60,000 bases of DNA from Lineus longissimus (GCF_910592395.1 NC_088324.1:1428001-1488000); one strand, 5' to 3'; positions 22,406 to 33,916 are shown, counted from the first letter of the stretch. The notes: a model not told the origin generated them from the letters alone. Translations and numbers: made by a program.

Positions 22406-23687
22406 TTTGGAATATCGACAATTTTGGCGAACATTTGAAAGAACTTGAACCACATCCTCGCAAAGACCGACAGCCAGACGCCACCATGTTGTTTACTGGC
22501 CTTAGTAACGCCCAGAACGCCGTTCAGGCCGTTACTAGGAAGCCATTGTAATCTATACTATAATGCGCGTTGTGGCCGCTAAATAGGAGGCGATTTTTGT
22601 TTCAAAATTGGGCCTCGAATATGCGTCGAATTCTTGCAACTTTTGGTTTCGTAGGTGTGGATCATAAGTAAGAGTGTCACTGAGGGTGTCATACGTCGAA
22701 TATCTTCGTGGTTTTAGAATAAATAACAACTTTTCAGAGAGCACGTCGACTGGAGAGCTCCGCTCATTCTCAAAAGCATGCACAAACTTCACGCATATTC
22801 TCCCTGCCACATCAGTATTAGCTTCCAGCACGTATGTAGTGCTATACAACCTGGTCCATGGTGCAGGGTATTAGCAGGGAGATTAATGATTAGCCTGTTC
22901 TATTTTAGTTCTATTCGAGAAACACTGACCTGAGTGATAAGGCAAATTCTGCAGAGTGGCCTACCGGAACATTTAGTCAGGGTATCAATAAACAGTTATG
23001 CCAGGATGGACAAAATATGTACAGTGGCCAGCGCTTGCTCTTTGTTTTATTCTTTACTGACTGATGTTGTCAGTTTGAAATGCGTTCTGCATCTCTCCAT
23101 GCGCCTGGCTTTGGTCCGACAGTGGCATTGGGTACGGGAGTGGGTAGGTGATATGCCTAATATGTGAGGGCCTTATTTGGAACAGGACCTGCTGTCACTG
23201 GTCTCAACGCATTGTGCAAAATAGCGTACGCCAATCAATCTATTGGTGGTTGCATGTAGATAGCAGCAATAAGTCCCTAAATGCAGTTAATTTCGTGTTT
23301 AACCTTTAATAAAACTTCAGTAACGTTAGAAATTTAATGTAGCTCAATCATCGTGCCCATTTAACTAATGTATATTACATTTCAACTTTGCCCGCTCCAT
23401 GGGTATATGCTATCAATAACAATGCTCTGAAAATGTTCGCGACAGGCCAAATAATCAATTAAGAATAGACCCCCTAATGCGCCATATAGTGGTGATATCT
23501 CAAACTAATAAAGTCGATCAAAGGCCCCAAACCCCTATCCGTTTTTCACCCATTTCTCAGGCGACACCAGTTCACAAGGGTTCACATAGTGATTGATTTA
23601 AAGTCCTAATAGATCCAAAAAATGAAAATTTCCCCATGTGTTGATTGTATCCCACTTATCAATAAATGTCTATTTATATTACATGTT
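22406..23687. other. No gene recognised before the BEL insertion
   Basis: About 1.3 kb without a convincing coding region or RNA gene. Near 22500-22560 short CG-rich words recur (GTAACGCCCAGAACGCCGTT), but no clear element boundary was found. It ends at the TCGCC target duplication of the BEL element. Confidence 0.35.
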
Positions 23688-23692
23688 TCGCC
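23688..23692. repeat. Target-site duplication TCGCC, left
   Basis: Five bases directly before the 5' LTR, repeated at 33661-33665 directly after the 3' LTR. Confidence 0.9.
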
Positions 23693-25303
23693 TGTTGTGA
23701 CGATCAGTGATCGTTTGTTAGTGCGATCAGCTGACTTCTCCCTTGACCCGGTTTGACCCCGTTATTGTATTATTATTTCCGCGCCAAAAAATTGTTTACC
23801 GAGATTTTGCGAGATGTTGGCGAGACTTAGGTAACACCCATGGGCATGTGTGTTCAAGACAGCACTTCGACTCCGTCCGCGATTGAGTGAGGATCGCCGC
23901 CGGTTCTGTACTATTCTATAGATGACAACGCCCAGAAGTTCGTAGCGAGATGGTTGAAATGGTGGAAGCAGCGTTGAAATGGTGGTAACGTTTTATGATT
24001 GATTCACGCCGTACTTTACCGATAGAATGGAAAATGCCATAATTTTACCGGTGTGAAGCCTTTCACGCTTTACGTTCATTTGTATACGGCCGATGCACTG
24101 ACCGTGTGTATCGTGCTGTGTTTGTAAACGTATCACCAGTTTGTGTCTTCCTCTCGCTAATGTATAGCTATCTGTGCATTTAATTGACATGGTTTTCTAT
24201 AGTTTGAGAAGGGGTCTAAAAGGGGGGTGTATTAATGTTTGAAGGTGCATTCTGGTCTTTGCGGACCAGGTGCTTCGAATAGGCTCGCGTAGATCAGGTC
24301 GACCTGAGCAACTTTCCACTCCACTCTTTTAGGCCTATTTTCGATGAATGGGCTGTAATGTTGTTGATTCTCGGTTAGAATGAATCGTTATCGTTTAGTA
24401 TTTTAGTCCATTGGTGTTATTGGACATACTCGAACCTGTTATATAGACTTTAATAATTATAGACCGTGCGAACGGATTTCTGGAAAACCATTATATAAAA
24501 CCCAGTTGTATTTTGGGACTAAAAAGATGTTGTGTTAACCCACGTTTTAATCTGTGTATGTTGAATTCAGGTGACTGTTTGATAGTTATATAGTTAGAAG
24601 CCAGTGGGTGTGATTCCATCACTGTCTCTCCGCTTACGCCAGAAGCCGTGTTGACGATTTGGACGAATCCGCCCTGCAGAGATCGAGAAGGACGAGGCCT
24701 TGCTGTTGACGTCCCTCCCCGTTTATAGAATACCCGTGGCGGTATAGTATTCTTAATTTACTGGCTAGTTTATTGTTACGACCTGCCGGCTAGTTAGGAC
24801 TAGTCTGTTGCCATCTGGGCAGAACCGGTTGAGTCGAAGTCATTATATAGTCCTAGCTAGCGGTCAGATTGCTTCAGTCAGCCTGAGTCAATGTTACAGA
24901 CTGTTTGTGTTGTAGCACGCTTTGAGTTGTGAGAAGCATTTTAGTATATATCCCTTAGCGGAAAAAACTTGTATTGATATATTCCCCTTGGTGGGAAGAT
25001 AATTTGATATATATATATAATCTACTACGCCCTTCTACTGACGTTCCGGGCTGGAAGACCGAAGTCTGCAATCAAACACGAGACGGAGGATAGCCTGTTG
25101 TAGATGCCGGAGAAGAGACACCGCAATCGTGTGTAAAACTAGTACGGAGCCGCTGGCTCTAGGCTGAAGCATTTACAGCTATAGTGAATTGTAGGTATCT
25201 TATGATAGCTTGTACCATATAGATATACAGTCCTCTTCATAAAGTAATTAACCTCTGGCATAGTTCTTATAGTCATCTTGTCAATTCGTTGATCGCCAGA
25301 ACA
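23693..25303 (+). repeat. 5' LTR of BEL element
   Basis: 1611 bp, begins TGTTGTGACGATCAG and ends CGCCAGAACA. It contains TATATAAAAC at 24491-24500 as a possible TATA box and an AT run near 25009. It matches the 3' LTR without differences in the stretches read. Confidence 0.93.
24490..24501 (+). promoter_or_regulatory. Possible LTR TATA box
   Basis: ATTATATAAAAC lies mid-LTR, about 800 bases from its start; the same motif is at about 32848 in the 3' LTR. It would place an RNA start near 24525. This is inferred from the motif only. Confidence 0.35.
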
Positions 25304-25321
25304 TGGTCTCTCCGACCGGAT
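25304..25321 (+). other. Primer-binding site
   Basis: TGGTCTCTCCGACCGGAT begins directly after the CA of the LTR; TGG pairs with the CCA end of a tRNA. The complementary 3' tRNA end would have acceptor strand CGGAGAG. I cannot name the tRNA. Confidence 0.65.
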
Positions 25322-25582
25322 TATTTTGATTGCTCCTTTGTTATTCATTGATGATTGAGATACCTACAATTTACACTTTCTCTGTGAAGTCAGTAGTTGT
25401 TGGATGACCGTGGTGCTTTGATGCACTGTTACCAAGATATTGAGAGTATTACTGCCGTTATTTGAGGGTCAATTGTACATCCTAGTATTCCCAATACTGC
25501 ATAGTATTAGCAGTGGAGTTCGTATATAGTGTGCATCCACGTATATTTGGTGTACATTGTGAATTTGCAGTTGGTATAAGCG

Positions 25583-28500
25583 ATGTCTGGTGCTGTTCGG
25601 AGGTCGACGCGAATCAAGAAGAAGCCTGCATATCTTCAAGATTACGAGTGGGAAAATATCCGAGAAGATCAACCTGAGATGGAACCGAAGCAGCCACAAA
25701 CATTGGATCTCCGTCCAGGTGAGGTACTTGAAACACAACCTTCGACCACGTCACAACCCGGTAGTAAGATGACCGCGGCAACTACGTCTGGAACCAGTAA
25801 TAGAGGGCAGTTTGCTGCTGCTTTGGACCCTGAGAACTCGGACGCGATTGCTTGTTGGTTAGAAGATGAGCGGCAGTTGTTAGGTGCCAGAATTAATGAC
25901 ATGTCGTCTGAGTTGAGAAAGCTTTTAGGAGATCGTGGTAGTAGAACTAAGATGCAGAGATTGGTAGAACGCTTGAAGTCATCTTCTCGTGATGTTTATT
26001 CTGTAGTTGACAGACTGACACAGTTGACTACGAGCGTGGACCGGATGAAGCGCCTTGTAGACTGGGGCCGTCAGGCTAATAGCATCGTCGAGCAGTTAGA
26101 AGATGAGGTCATCGACCAGATTGAAGAGCGTGCAGAAGAGGCTCCTTCAATGACGCCGTCATTGCTTGCTCAGGGTGACCCAGACACCAGACACCAGAAA
26201 CCAGAAGAAGATAATCTTCCTGAAGATGAAGAAGATGAAGACGACTTTGATGACGCGAAGAGTGACCAGTCACATCAGTCAACGCAGTCTAACCGTTCAC
26301 AGTTGGCGAAAGTAAAGGCAGAGTTGGCGATGCTGAAGGTCAAACAAGAGAAGCAGAGGTACGTCGAACAGCTGCGCATCCAGGAAGCTCAACAGAAGTT
26401 GGCCTTGGCGAAGGCCGAGGATGAGGCTGAGAGCGCGAAGTTAGAGGCTCAGCTGCTGGCCGAGTTGGATGGCAGAGGCATCGCTAAGCCTACCATGCCT
26501 ACCAAGCCTGTCGTCTTCACGTTACCGCCTAGAAAGCAAAGAGCGACTCAATTTTCTCCTGTAGATTTCAGCCCAGCAGGGGAAAAGCACCAGATGACAG
26601 GGAAGAGACGGTCTGCATCCGCACACAATAGTTGGATCCAGCAGGTTCAAGCTCAGGACCTGGCGAGCTTGAAGTTTCCTATCCTATCCAGCAGTAATGA
26701 GAAGGTGGGTGAGAAGCCTGTTTTGCAGACCTTTGGTGTCCTAGCAGCTTCAAAGTTGAACCCGATTGACGAGTTAGTGCAGTCGATTGAGGAATCTACA
26801 CCGATGCCAAGACCACAGCATTCCTCCACTCCAGCCAAAGATGTTCCAGAAGTTACACCTGCCGAGACGAAAGAGATACAGCGCTTCTTCCAGGGTCTGG
26901 CAAAACCTCATCTACCGAAATTCGATGGCAACAGAGACCGATTCGAAGACTGGAGGGCGCAGTACGAGGTATTTGTTGAACAATCTCAGGTACCAGTAAA
27001 ATTCAAGATGATAATGTTGAAAAATGCCTTGTCGGGTCATCCCCTTAGGTTAATCAGCAACCTGGGGTATACGGCAGCACAATATAAGATGGCTATTTTT
27101 AAACTTGACCAGCGCTATGGGGGGGAAACTCGTACACTAAAGAAATACTTAGATCGGTTGCTAACTTGGAAGGAGGTGTCCGAGGGTGACTTGCGAGCCT
27201 TAGAAGAATTGTCTAACCAGATGTGCGATGTAATCTCCAAACTCGATGACACTGACCATGCCCGGGAGTTAATTGGTAACACCGTCTTGTATACTTTAGT
27301 GAAGCAAAAGGTTCCACACTCTCTCCTAGTGAAGTATGCAGAGCAGCGCAGTACAAATGCCCAGGATGGTTTGGCTGTATTCACGAAGTGGTTCAACCGG
27401 CAAGTTTGCTTGATGTTGGAGATGTCCGAGCTGCGTGCTCCTCGTACCAAGGAAAAAACTGCTGAACAGCCACACAGTAAAAGAAAGTCTGAGAGTAATA
27501 AAAGCCATTCTTATGCCGTTTCAGCCACTGACTCTAAGAAGACAACTACTTCCCAGTCGAAGCCTGCCGAACAGAAGGATGACAAGCGCCAGGGAACAGA
27601 GTTCGAATGCCCGTTATGCAAGGGCAGTCATCATGTGGTGAGATGCCAGTTGTGGAAGCCAGCCTCCACCGAAGAGCGATGGAAAATAGCGAAGGAAAAA
27701 GCCTTATGTTACAAGTGCCTGTGTGGGAAACACATGGCGAAGAATTGCACGAAGGAGCCCCGGAAGTGCGAGATAGACGGATGCCAGCGGACCCACCATC
27801 GACATCTGCACAAGAAAGAAACCAAGACAGAAGCTGCCAAGAAGAACACACCTGAGCCTGTTGGGTGTTTTGGAATTGCTGGGAATGGTCAGGTACGTCT
27901 GAATAAAGTATCATTAAGAGTTTTACCTGTTCTTGTTGCAGATGTTGATGGTCAGATGAGAAGATTGAACGCCTTCCTCGATGATGGGTCCGACTCCTCC
28001 TACGTTCGTCGATCCGTCCTGTCTGAGCTGGGGATTTCCAGAATTGAGGACCACACGATCACCATGTCAACTATGACGACGACTGGTACAAAGGTCAAGA
28101 GTGGTACAGTAACCCTGTCGGTGGAGAGTTTGAATGGCAACCTAAGGGTAAGACTGGGCTGTAGAATTTTGGATCGCCTATGCGAGGGGGTGCGTCCTCA
28201 GAATTGGGGCATGAACAAAAATAGATGGTCTCATTTGGCAGATATTGACTTCCCGAGAATTGATGGTGCAGAGACTGTAGACATAGTAATAGGATCCGAT
28301 CATCCCGAGCTGACGATGTCTTTAGAGGAGGTCGCAGGACAACCAGGAGAGCCGGTAGCACGTCTTACTCCCCTTGGTTGGACTTGCACTGGGATGCTAG
28401 GGACGTCTTCCCAGGACCAGGATGAGATAGGTGGCTATGCAGCCACTTGTTCAGTTATGTCAGATATTCACTTAGATAGCTGTTTACGTGCGTTATGGAA

Positions 28501-31500
28501 CCAAGATTTGATGACCGATGGTAAAGAGACAGAGTTTACACCCGAAGAGCAGAGGATTATAGATGGTGTTGAAGCTTCAAAGGTGTACCACAGGGAGCAG
28601 GGATGTTACGAGGTTTCCATCCCATGGATAGATGGCAGTCCGGAACTTCCATGTAACTACGAGATCGCCCGTCGCCGCCTGGTGTCCTTGGAGAGAACCT
28701 TGATGAAGAAACCGAAACTGGCGGAGAAGTACAAAGACGGGATGAAGCAAAACATCGAGAAGGGATACCTGAAAAAGGTGCCAGATGCAGACATTGCTAC
28801 TGGGTGGTATCTTCCGCACTTTCCGGTGGTTCAGGAGGACAAGGAGACTACGAAGGTGAGGATAGTGTTTGATTCTGCAGCCCAGTATCAAGGAGTCTCC
28901 TTGAATGATAAGATGCATGCTGGTCCCAAGCTTCAAAGAGAAATCTTCGACATCTTGGTGAGATTTCGCGTGGGTCAAGTTGGTCTGGCTGGAGACATCA
29001 AGGAGATGTTCTCCCAAGTTTTGCTGTCTGAGAGAGATCGCAAATTTCACAGAATCTTATGGAGAGATCTAAATGTCTCACAAGCCGTTGAAGTTTATGA
29101 GTCGACCAGACTAACTTTTGGGGATAAAGCGTCTCCTTTTCTTGCCATGCATGTCTTGCAGACTCACGCCAGAGATCACCAGGATGTGTGCCCAGCTGTT
29201 GCCTTTGTGTGCCTGTACTGCACATATATGGATGATGCGATTACCTCGATTGATGGGACTTGGGAGGCCAAACAGCTACGGAAAGATTTGGCTGCCATTT
29301 TGATTAAGGCCGGATTCTACATTCGGAGATGGTGCAGTAACGTCCTACTGGCATTGGAGGGAGTACCTGCCGAAGATAGAGCTAGTGGACAGTTGGAGGT
29401 GAGCGATTCCACTTTACCAAGCATCAAGACGTTGGGGATCAGGTGGGATGCCGAGCCTGACTGTTTTGGGTTTGCTGCCCAGAAGATTGTCGTCCCAGAG
29501 GTCGTTACCAAGAGGTCGCTGTTGAGTCGCATTGCTACACTGTTCGATCCCTTACAGTGGTTGGCACCTTTCACCATCCGTGTAAAGATGATGTTACAGC
29601 AGTCCTGGGTTTTGGGATTGGGCTGGGATGAACCTATGCCTGAGGCCCTGGTGATAGAAGCAACAGAATGGTTCGAGGAGTTACCGAGGATAGAACAGCT
29701 AGTCATCCCAAGGCGATACTTTACCCAGCCATCAAATGAGGGAGTTGTTACCATTCACACTTTTTCCGATGCCAGTTCGAAAGCATATGCCGCCGTGAGT
29801 TATGCCCGTTATGTCTCAGCTGGCGGAGAGATAGAGCTGTCATTGGTCGCAGCAAAAGCCAGAGTCGCGCCCTTGAGAGCAGTGAGTATTCCGCGACTTG
29901 AATTGATGGGAGCCGTGCTAGGCTATAGACTCACGCTGAAGATTACTACATTGCTGAAGTGTCCCATAGAAAAGGCAACATTTTGGACCGACTCACTAGA
30001 TGTGGTTCATTGGGTACGGAATCAGTCGAGGCGATTTAAGCCGTTTGTGGCCAATCGTATTGCTGAGTTGCAAACTGAATCTAATCCTCACCAATGGCGT
30101 TTTGTTCCAGGCAAAGAGAATCCTGCAGATGTAGCCACGAGAGGGATGTCGGTGGAGGATCTGACCAGTCCGAATGTATGGTTCCAGGGCCCGGAATTCT
30201 TACATAAGGAAGAGAGCCAGTGGCCGACGTGTAAGACTCTGATCAACCCTACAGACCAAGCTGTAATCGAGTCTTCCAAGTCGTGTGTGCAGACAAATGC
30301 CATGGTTGCAGTTTCAACACCAGAACTTCTCGAAAGAATGAACTACACCAAGTACTCCACATGGAATCGATTGGTACGTGTGATGGCCTGGATTATAAGG
30401 TTTGTCCACATTGTTAGAGGAGGACCTCAGCAGAGGGTGAATCGACAGGAACCAAAGAATGGGTGCAATTCCAGCGAGTTAGATGGGTCTAATCGACAGT
30501 ATGATGGTCACACTTCAAAATGTAAGAATTTCGGTGATAGACAAGCTGATACTGACGAAATTCCGAATGATGCCTTATCACGTGACGAGTACCAAGAATC
30601 TGAGCTCGCCATTGTGAGAATGGTACAGCGGGCCTGCCTGTTTGAAGACTACAACGCGTTGCTGGTAGGTAATAGTGCGAGGGTGATGAAGAAAAGCGCA
30701 TTAAGAAGTCTTAACCCATTCCTAGATGCTGATGGTGTGATGAGAGTGGGAGGTCGTTTGCAGCATGCCGACCTACCATACGATGTTAGACATCCAATCA
30801 TTCTTCCTAGTTCACATCACATTTCAGTACTGATTGTGAGAAGAGCCCACCTGTATGCCGGGCATTCACGTGGAGTGAATGCTACCCTGGCTGATATAAG
30901 GCTGCGATTTTGGATCTTGAATGGGCGAGAAGCCGTCAAAAAGGTGGCTTATTGCTGTTACCAGTGTAGAAAGATGAAGGAACAACCAGCAACCCAGATG
31001 ATGGCTCCGCTACCAGCCTCCAGAGTTATGATGTCTCTCAGGGCCTTCTCCTACTGCGGTGTTGATTTTGCTGGCCCCTTTGTTACTAAGATCACTAGAT
31101 TCAAATCTGCTAAGAGGTACATGTGTTTGTTTACTTGTTTGCAGACTAGAGGCGTTCACTTGGAGATGGCCTACTCGTTGGATACGGATGGATTCTTGAT
31201 GGCCTTTTCAAGAATGGTGGCACGCAGAGGAAAACCGATAGAAGTCGTCAGTGATAACGGAGGGTGCTTGGTAAAAGGAGAGAGTACCCTGAGAGAATTC
31301 GTGGAGGGCATGGATCGGACGAAGATAGTCGACTCTGTGAGTAATCAGGGCATCCGTTGGAAGTTCAACCCTCCGTATGGCTCCCACCATGGTGGGGTGT
31401 TTGAGTCGCTCATTAAGTCTGCCAAGAAAGCCTTGTATTCGATTTTTGGAGAAGCCCGCCTGACTGACGAAGAGTTGCTGACAGGGATTGTCGAAGTAGA

Positions 31501-31975
31501 AGGTATGCTGAACTCCAGGCCGTTGACGTATGTTAGCTCCGACCCTAAAGATTTAGAAGTGTTGACGCCTAATCATTTCCTGGTAGGACAGTGTGGTGGA
31601 CAGTTGGCTCCCCAGATCGTGGATGAGACTGACTACAACCCACGACATCGATGGCGCCTAGTCCAAGACATGTTGTACAGGTTCTGGGTTAGATGGCAGA
31701 AGGAGTATTTGACTCTCCAACAGCAGAGAGGAAAATGGAGAGAAGTCCATTCTGATTTGGCAGTCGATGATGTCGTTGTCCTGCAGGAGCAAGGTTGCCC
31801 CCGTTGGAGCTGGCCGATTGGAAAAGTCACTGAAGTAGAGAGAGGTTCTGATGGTCATATAAGAACAGCGACAGTCTTGTCCAGAGGAAAAACGTATCGA
31901 CGTCCTATCACGCGCCTTGTTCCGTTGATTGCAGCCGATGGTGAGACGACTACCGAAAAAGCAGACAAGAAGTAG
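25583..31975 (+). CDS. BEL/Pao gag-pol polyprotein, 2130 residues, intact
   Basis: Gag: basic N-terminus, coiled-coil charged region (about 200-300), DUF1759-like block (about 440-600, LPKFDGNRDRFEDWRAQYEV). Two or three zinc knuckles follow (about 675-745: CPLCKGSHHVVRC, CYKCLCGKHMAKNC, a third with CEIDGC). Protease at about 797 (FLDDGSDSS). RT about 1080-1260 with YMDD at 1215-1218. RNase H with its first aspartate at 1396 (FSDAS). Integrase with an HH-CC zinc finger (about 1756-1795) and D1828, D1891, E1941. DUF5641-like end about 2010-2115. The enzymes copy element RNA into DNA and insert it. All domains are on one frame, so processing by the protease is expected. Start at the ATG at 25583 follows a 260-base leader after the PBS. 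Confidence 0.93.
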   Translation: MSGAVRRSTRIKKKPAYLQDYEWENIREDQPEMEPKQPQTLDLRPGEVLETQPSTTSQPGSKMTAATTSGTSNRGQFAAALDPENSDAIACWLEDERQLLGARINDMSSELRKLLGDRGSRTKMQRLVERLKSSSRDVYSVVDRLTQLTTSVDRMKRLVDWGRQANSIVEQLEDEVIDQIEERAEEAPSMTPSLLAQGDPDTRHQKPEEDNLPEDEEDEDDFDDAKSDQSHQSTQSNRSQLAKVKAELAMLKVKQEKQRYVEQLRIQEAQQKLALAKAEDEAESAKLEAQLLAELDGRGIAKPTMPTKPVVFTLPPRKQRATQFSPVDFSPAGEKHQMTGKRRSASAHNSWIQQVQAQDLASLKFPILSSSNEKVGEKPVLQTFGVLAASKLNPIDELVQSIEESTPMPRPQHSSTPAKDVPEVTPAETKEIQRFFQGLAKPHLPKFDGNRDRFEDWRAQYEVFVEQSQVPVKFKMIMLKNALSGHPLRLISNLGYTAAQYKMAIFKLDQRYGGETRTLKKYLDRLLTWKEVSEGDLRALEELSNQMCDVISKLDDTDHARELIGNTVLYTLVKQKVPHSLLVKYAEQRSTNAQDGLAVFTKWFNRQVCLMLEMSELRAPRTKEKTAEQPHSKRKSESNKSHSYAVSATDSKKTTTSQSKPAEQKDDKRQGTEFECPLCKGSHHVVRCQLWKPASTEERWKIAKEKALCYKCLCGKHMAKNCTKEPRKCEIDGCQRTHHRHLHKKETKTEAAKKNTPEPVGCFGIAGNGQVRLNKVSLRVLPVLVADVDGQMRRLNAFLDDGSDSSYVRRSVLSELGISRIEDHTITMSTMTTTGTKVKSGTVTLSVESLNGNLRVRLGCRILDRLCEGVRPQNWGMNKNRWSHLADIDFPRIDGAETVDIVIGSDHPELTMSLEEVAGQPGEPVARLTPLGWTCTGMLGTSSQDQDEIGGYAATCSVMSDIHLDSCLRALWNQDLMTDGKETEFTPEEQRIIDGVEASKVYHREQGCYEVSIPWIDGSPELPCNYEIARRRLVSLERTLMKKPKLAEKYKDGMKQNIEKGYLKKVPDADIATGWYLPHFPVVQEDKETTKVRIVFDSAAQYQGVSLNDKMHAGPKLQREIFDILVRFRVGQVGLAGDIKEMFSQVLLSERDRKFHRILWRDLNVSQAVEVYESTRLTFGDKASPFLAMHVLQTHARDHQDVCPAVAFVCLYCTYMDDAITSIDGTWEAKQLRKDLAAILIKAGFYIRRWCSNVLLALEGVPAEDRASGQLEVSDSTLPSIKTLGIRWDAEPDCFGFAAQKIVVPEVVTKRSLLSRIATLFDPLQWLAPFTIRVKMMLQQSWVLGLGWDEPMPEALVIEATEWFEELPRIEQLVIPRRYFTQPSNEGVVTIHTFSDASSKAYAAVSYARYVSAGGEIELSLVAAKARVAPLRAVSIPRLELMGAVLGYRLTLKITTLLKCPIEKATFWTDSLDVVHWVRNQSRRFKPFVANRIAELQTESNPHQWRFVPGKENPADVATRGMSVEDLTSPNVWFQGPEFLHKEESQWPTCKTLINPTDQAVIESSKSCVQTNAMVAVSTPELLERMNYTKYSTWNRLVRVMAWIIRFVHIVRGGPQQRVNRQEPKNGCNSSELDGSNRQYDGHTSKCKNFGDRQADTDEIPNDALSRDEYQESELAIVRMVQRACLFEDYNALLVGNSARVMKKSALRSLNPFLDADGVMRVGGRLQHADLPYDVRHPIILPSSHHISVLIVRRAHLYAGHSRGVNATLADIRLRFWILNGREAVKKVAYCCYQCRKMKEQPATQMMAPLPASRVMMSLRAFSYCGVDFAGPFVTKITRFKSAKRYMCLFTCLQTRGVHLEMAYSLDTDGFLMAFSRMVARRGKPIEVVSDNGGCLVKGESTLREFVEGMDRTKIVDSVSNQGIRWKFNPPYGSHHGGVFESLIKSAKKALYSIFGEARLTDEELLTGIVEVEGMLNSRPLTYVSSDPKDLEVLTPNHFLVGQCGGQLAPQIVDETDYNPRHRWRLVQDMLYRFWVRWQKEYLTLQQQRGKWREVHSDLAVDDVVVLQEQGCPRWSWPIGKVTEVERGSDGHIRTATVLSRGKTYRRPITRLVPLIAADGETTTEKADKK

Positions 31976-32040
31976 GTTAAGTTCTGAGGAACTACATGTA
32001 TATATATATATTGTGACATGGCTAACTCGGATCATGTCAC

Positions 32041-32049
32041 GGGGAGGGG
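32041..32049 (+). other. Polypurine tract
   Basis: GGGGAGGGG directly precedes the TG of the 3' LTR at 32050, where plus-strand DNA synthesis is primed in LTR retrotransposons. Confidence 0.75.
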
Positions 32050-33660
32050 TGTTGTGACGATCAGTGATCGTTTGTTAGTGCGATCAGCTGACTTCTCCCT
32101 TGACCCGGTTTGACCCCGTTATTGTATTATTATTTCCGCGCCAAAAAATTGTTTACCGAGATTTTGCGAGATGTTGGCGAGACTTAGGTAACACCCATGG
32201 GCATGTGTGTTCAAGACAGCACTTCGACTCCGTCCGCGATTGAGTGAGGATCGCCGCCGGTTCTGTACTATTCTATAGATGACAACGCCCAGAAGTTCGT
32301 AGCGAGATGGTTGAAATGGTGGAAGCAGCGTTGAAATGGTGGTAACGTTTTATGATTGATTCACGCCGTACTTTACCGATAGAATGGAAAATGCCATAAT
32401 TTTACCGGTGTGAAGCCTTTCACGCTTTACGTTCATTTGTATACGGCCGATGCACTGACCGTGTGTATCGTGCTGTGTTTGTAAACGTATCACCAGTTTG
32501 TGTCTTCCTCTCGCTAATGTATAGCTATCTGTGCATTTAATTGACATGGTTTTCTATAGTTTGAGAAGGGGTCTAAAAGGGGGGTGTATTAATGTTTGAA
32601 GGTGCATTCTGGTCTTTGCGGACCAGGTGCTTCGAATAGGCTCGCGTAGATCAGGTCGACCTGAGCAACTTTCCACTCCACTCTTTTAGGCCTATTTTCG
32701 ATGAATGGGCTGTAATGTTGTTGATTCTCGGTTAGAATGAATCGTTATCGTTTAGTATTTTAGTCCATTGGTGTTATTGGACATACTCGAACCTGTTATA
32801 TAGACTTTAATAATTATAGACCGTGCGAACGGATTTCTGGAAAACCATTATATAAAACCCAGTTGTATTTTGGGACTAAAAAGATGTTGTGTTAACCCAC
32901 GTTTTAATCTGTGTATGTTGAATTCAGGTGACTGTTTGATAGTTATATAGTTAGAAGCCAGTGGGTGTGATTCCATCACTGTCTCTCCGCTTACGCCAGA
33001 AGCCGTGTTGACGATTTGGACGAATCCGCCCTGCAGAGATCGAGAAGGACGAGGCCTTGCTGTTGACGTCCCTCCCCGTTTATAGAATACCCGTGGCGGT
33101 ATAGTATTCTTAATTTACTGGCTAGTTTATTGTTACGACCTGCCGGCTAGTTAGGACTAGTCTGTTGCCATCTGGGCAGAACCGGTTGAGTCGAAGTCAT
33201 TATATAGTCCTAGCTAGCGGTCAGATTGCTTCAGTCAGCCTGAGTCAATGTTACAGACTGTTTGTGTTGTAGCACGCTTTGAGTTGTGAGAAGCATTTTA
33301 GTATATATCCCTTAGCGGAAAAAACTTGTATTGATATATTCCCCTTGGTGGGAAGATAATTTGATATATATATATAATCTACTACGCCCTTCTACTGACG
33401 TTCCGGGCTGGAAGACCGAAGTCTGCAATCAAACACGAGACGGAGGATAGCCTGTTGTAGATGCCGGAGAAGAGACACCGCAATCGTGTGTAAAACTAGT
33501 ACGGAGCCGCTGGCTCTAGGCTGAAGCATTTACAGCTATAGTGAATTGTAGGTATCTTATGATAGCTTGTACCATATAGATATACAGTCCTCTTCATAAA
33601 GTAATTAACCTCTGGCATAGTTCTTATAGTCATCTTGTCAATTCGTTGATCGCCAGAACA
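32050..33660 (+). repeat. 3' LTR of BEL element
   Basis: 1611 bp, begins TGTTGTGACGATCAG and ends CGCCAGAACA, followed by the duplication TCGCC. Same length as the 5' LTR. Confidence 0.93.
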
Positions 33661-33832
33661 TCGCCTCGGTTTTCGTTTTTTGTTGACATTATTCGCAAGA
33701 ACCCAGCCACGCGCCGAAGACAGCCGCCTCACTTTGGCATTCTGCCAATCTGGCCGATGACGTCACCAGAGGGGACTCCCTCCGCCATTGTTTGTGCACA
33801 ATGGATGCAATGTACAAGAGAAGTGATTGAAA

Positions 33833-33916
33833 ATGCCGAATTACTGTCTTGTGGGGGGATGTAAAAGCATTCCGAACAGGGAATTACAAATTACAGTTTT
33901 TCGATTCAATAACTAA
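33833..33916 (+). CDS. THAP-like zinc-finger N-terminus (partial)
   Basis: A 27-codon frame reads MPNYCLVGGCKSIPNRELQI then TVFRFN and stops. M-P-x-x-C-x4-C followed after about 14 residues by F-R-F is the start of a C2CH THAP domain, a DNA-binding module of P-element-like transposases and host regulators. The second half of the domain (C..H and AVPTIF) is not in frame, and no good donor follows, so this is a first exon or a pseudogene remnant. A compact GC-rich stretch with TGACGTCA-like words lies just upstream (33730-33790). Confidence 0.4.
   Translation: MPNYCLVGGCKSIPNRELQITVFRFNN

Larger units (their letters stand above)
23693..33660 (+). mobile_element. Complete BEL/Pao LTR retrotransposon, 9968 bp
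   Basis: Two long direct repeats of exactly equal length (1611 bp), beginning TG and ending CA, enclose a PBS-like site, one 2130-codon gag-pol frame and a purine tract. The flanks carry the 5-bp direct repeat TCGCC (23688-23692 and 33661-33665). No stop or frameshift occurs in the coding region, and I saw no mismatch between the LTRs in the parts I compared. There is no envelope-like frame. Family assignment rests on gag DUF1759, the order protease-RT-RNase H-integrase and the DUF5641-like C-terminus. Insertion must be recent. Confidence 0.95.

Noticed and set aside
23993-24190. 65-residue minus-strand ORF present in both LTRs
   Set aside because: It lies entirely in the LTR, antisense to the element, and has no recognisable motif; duplication only reflects the two LTR copies.
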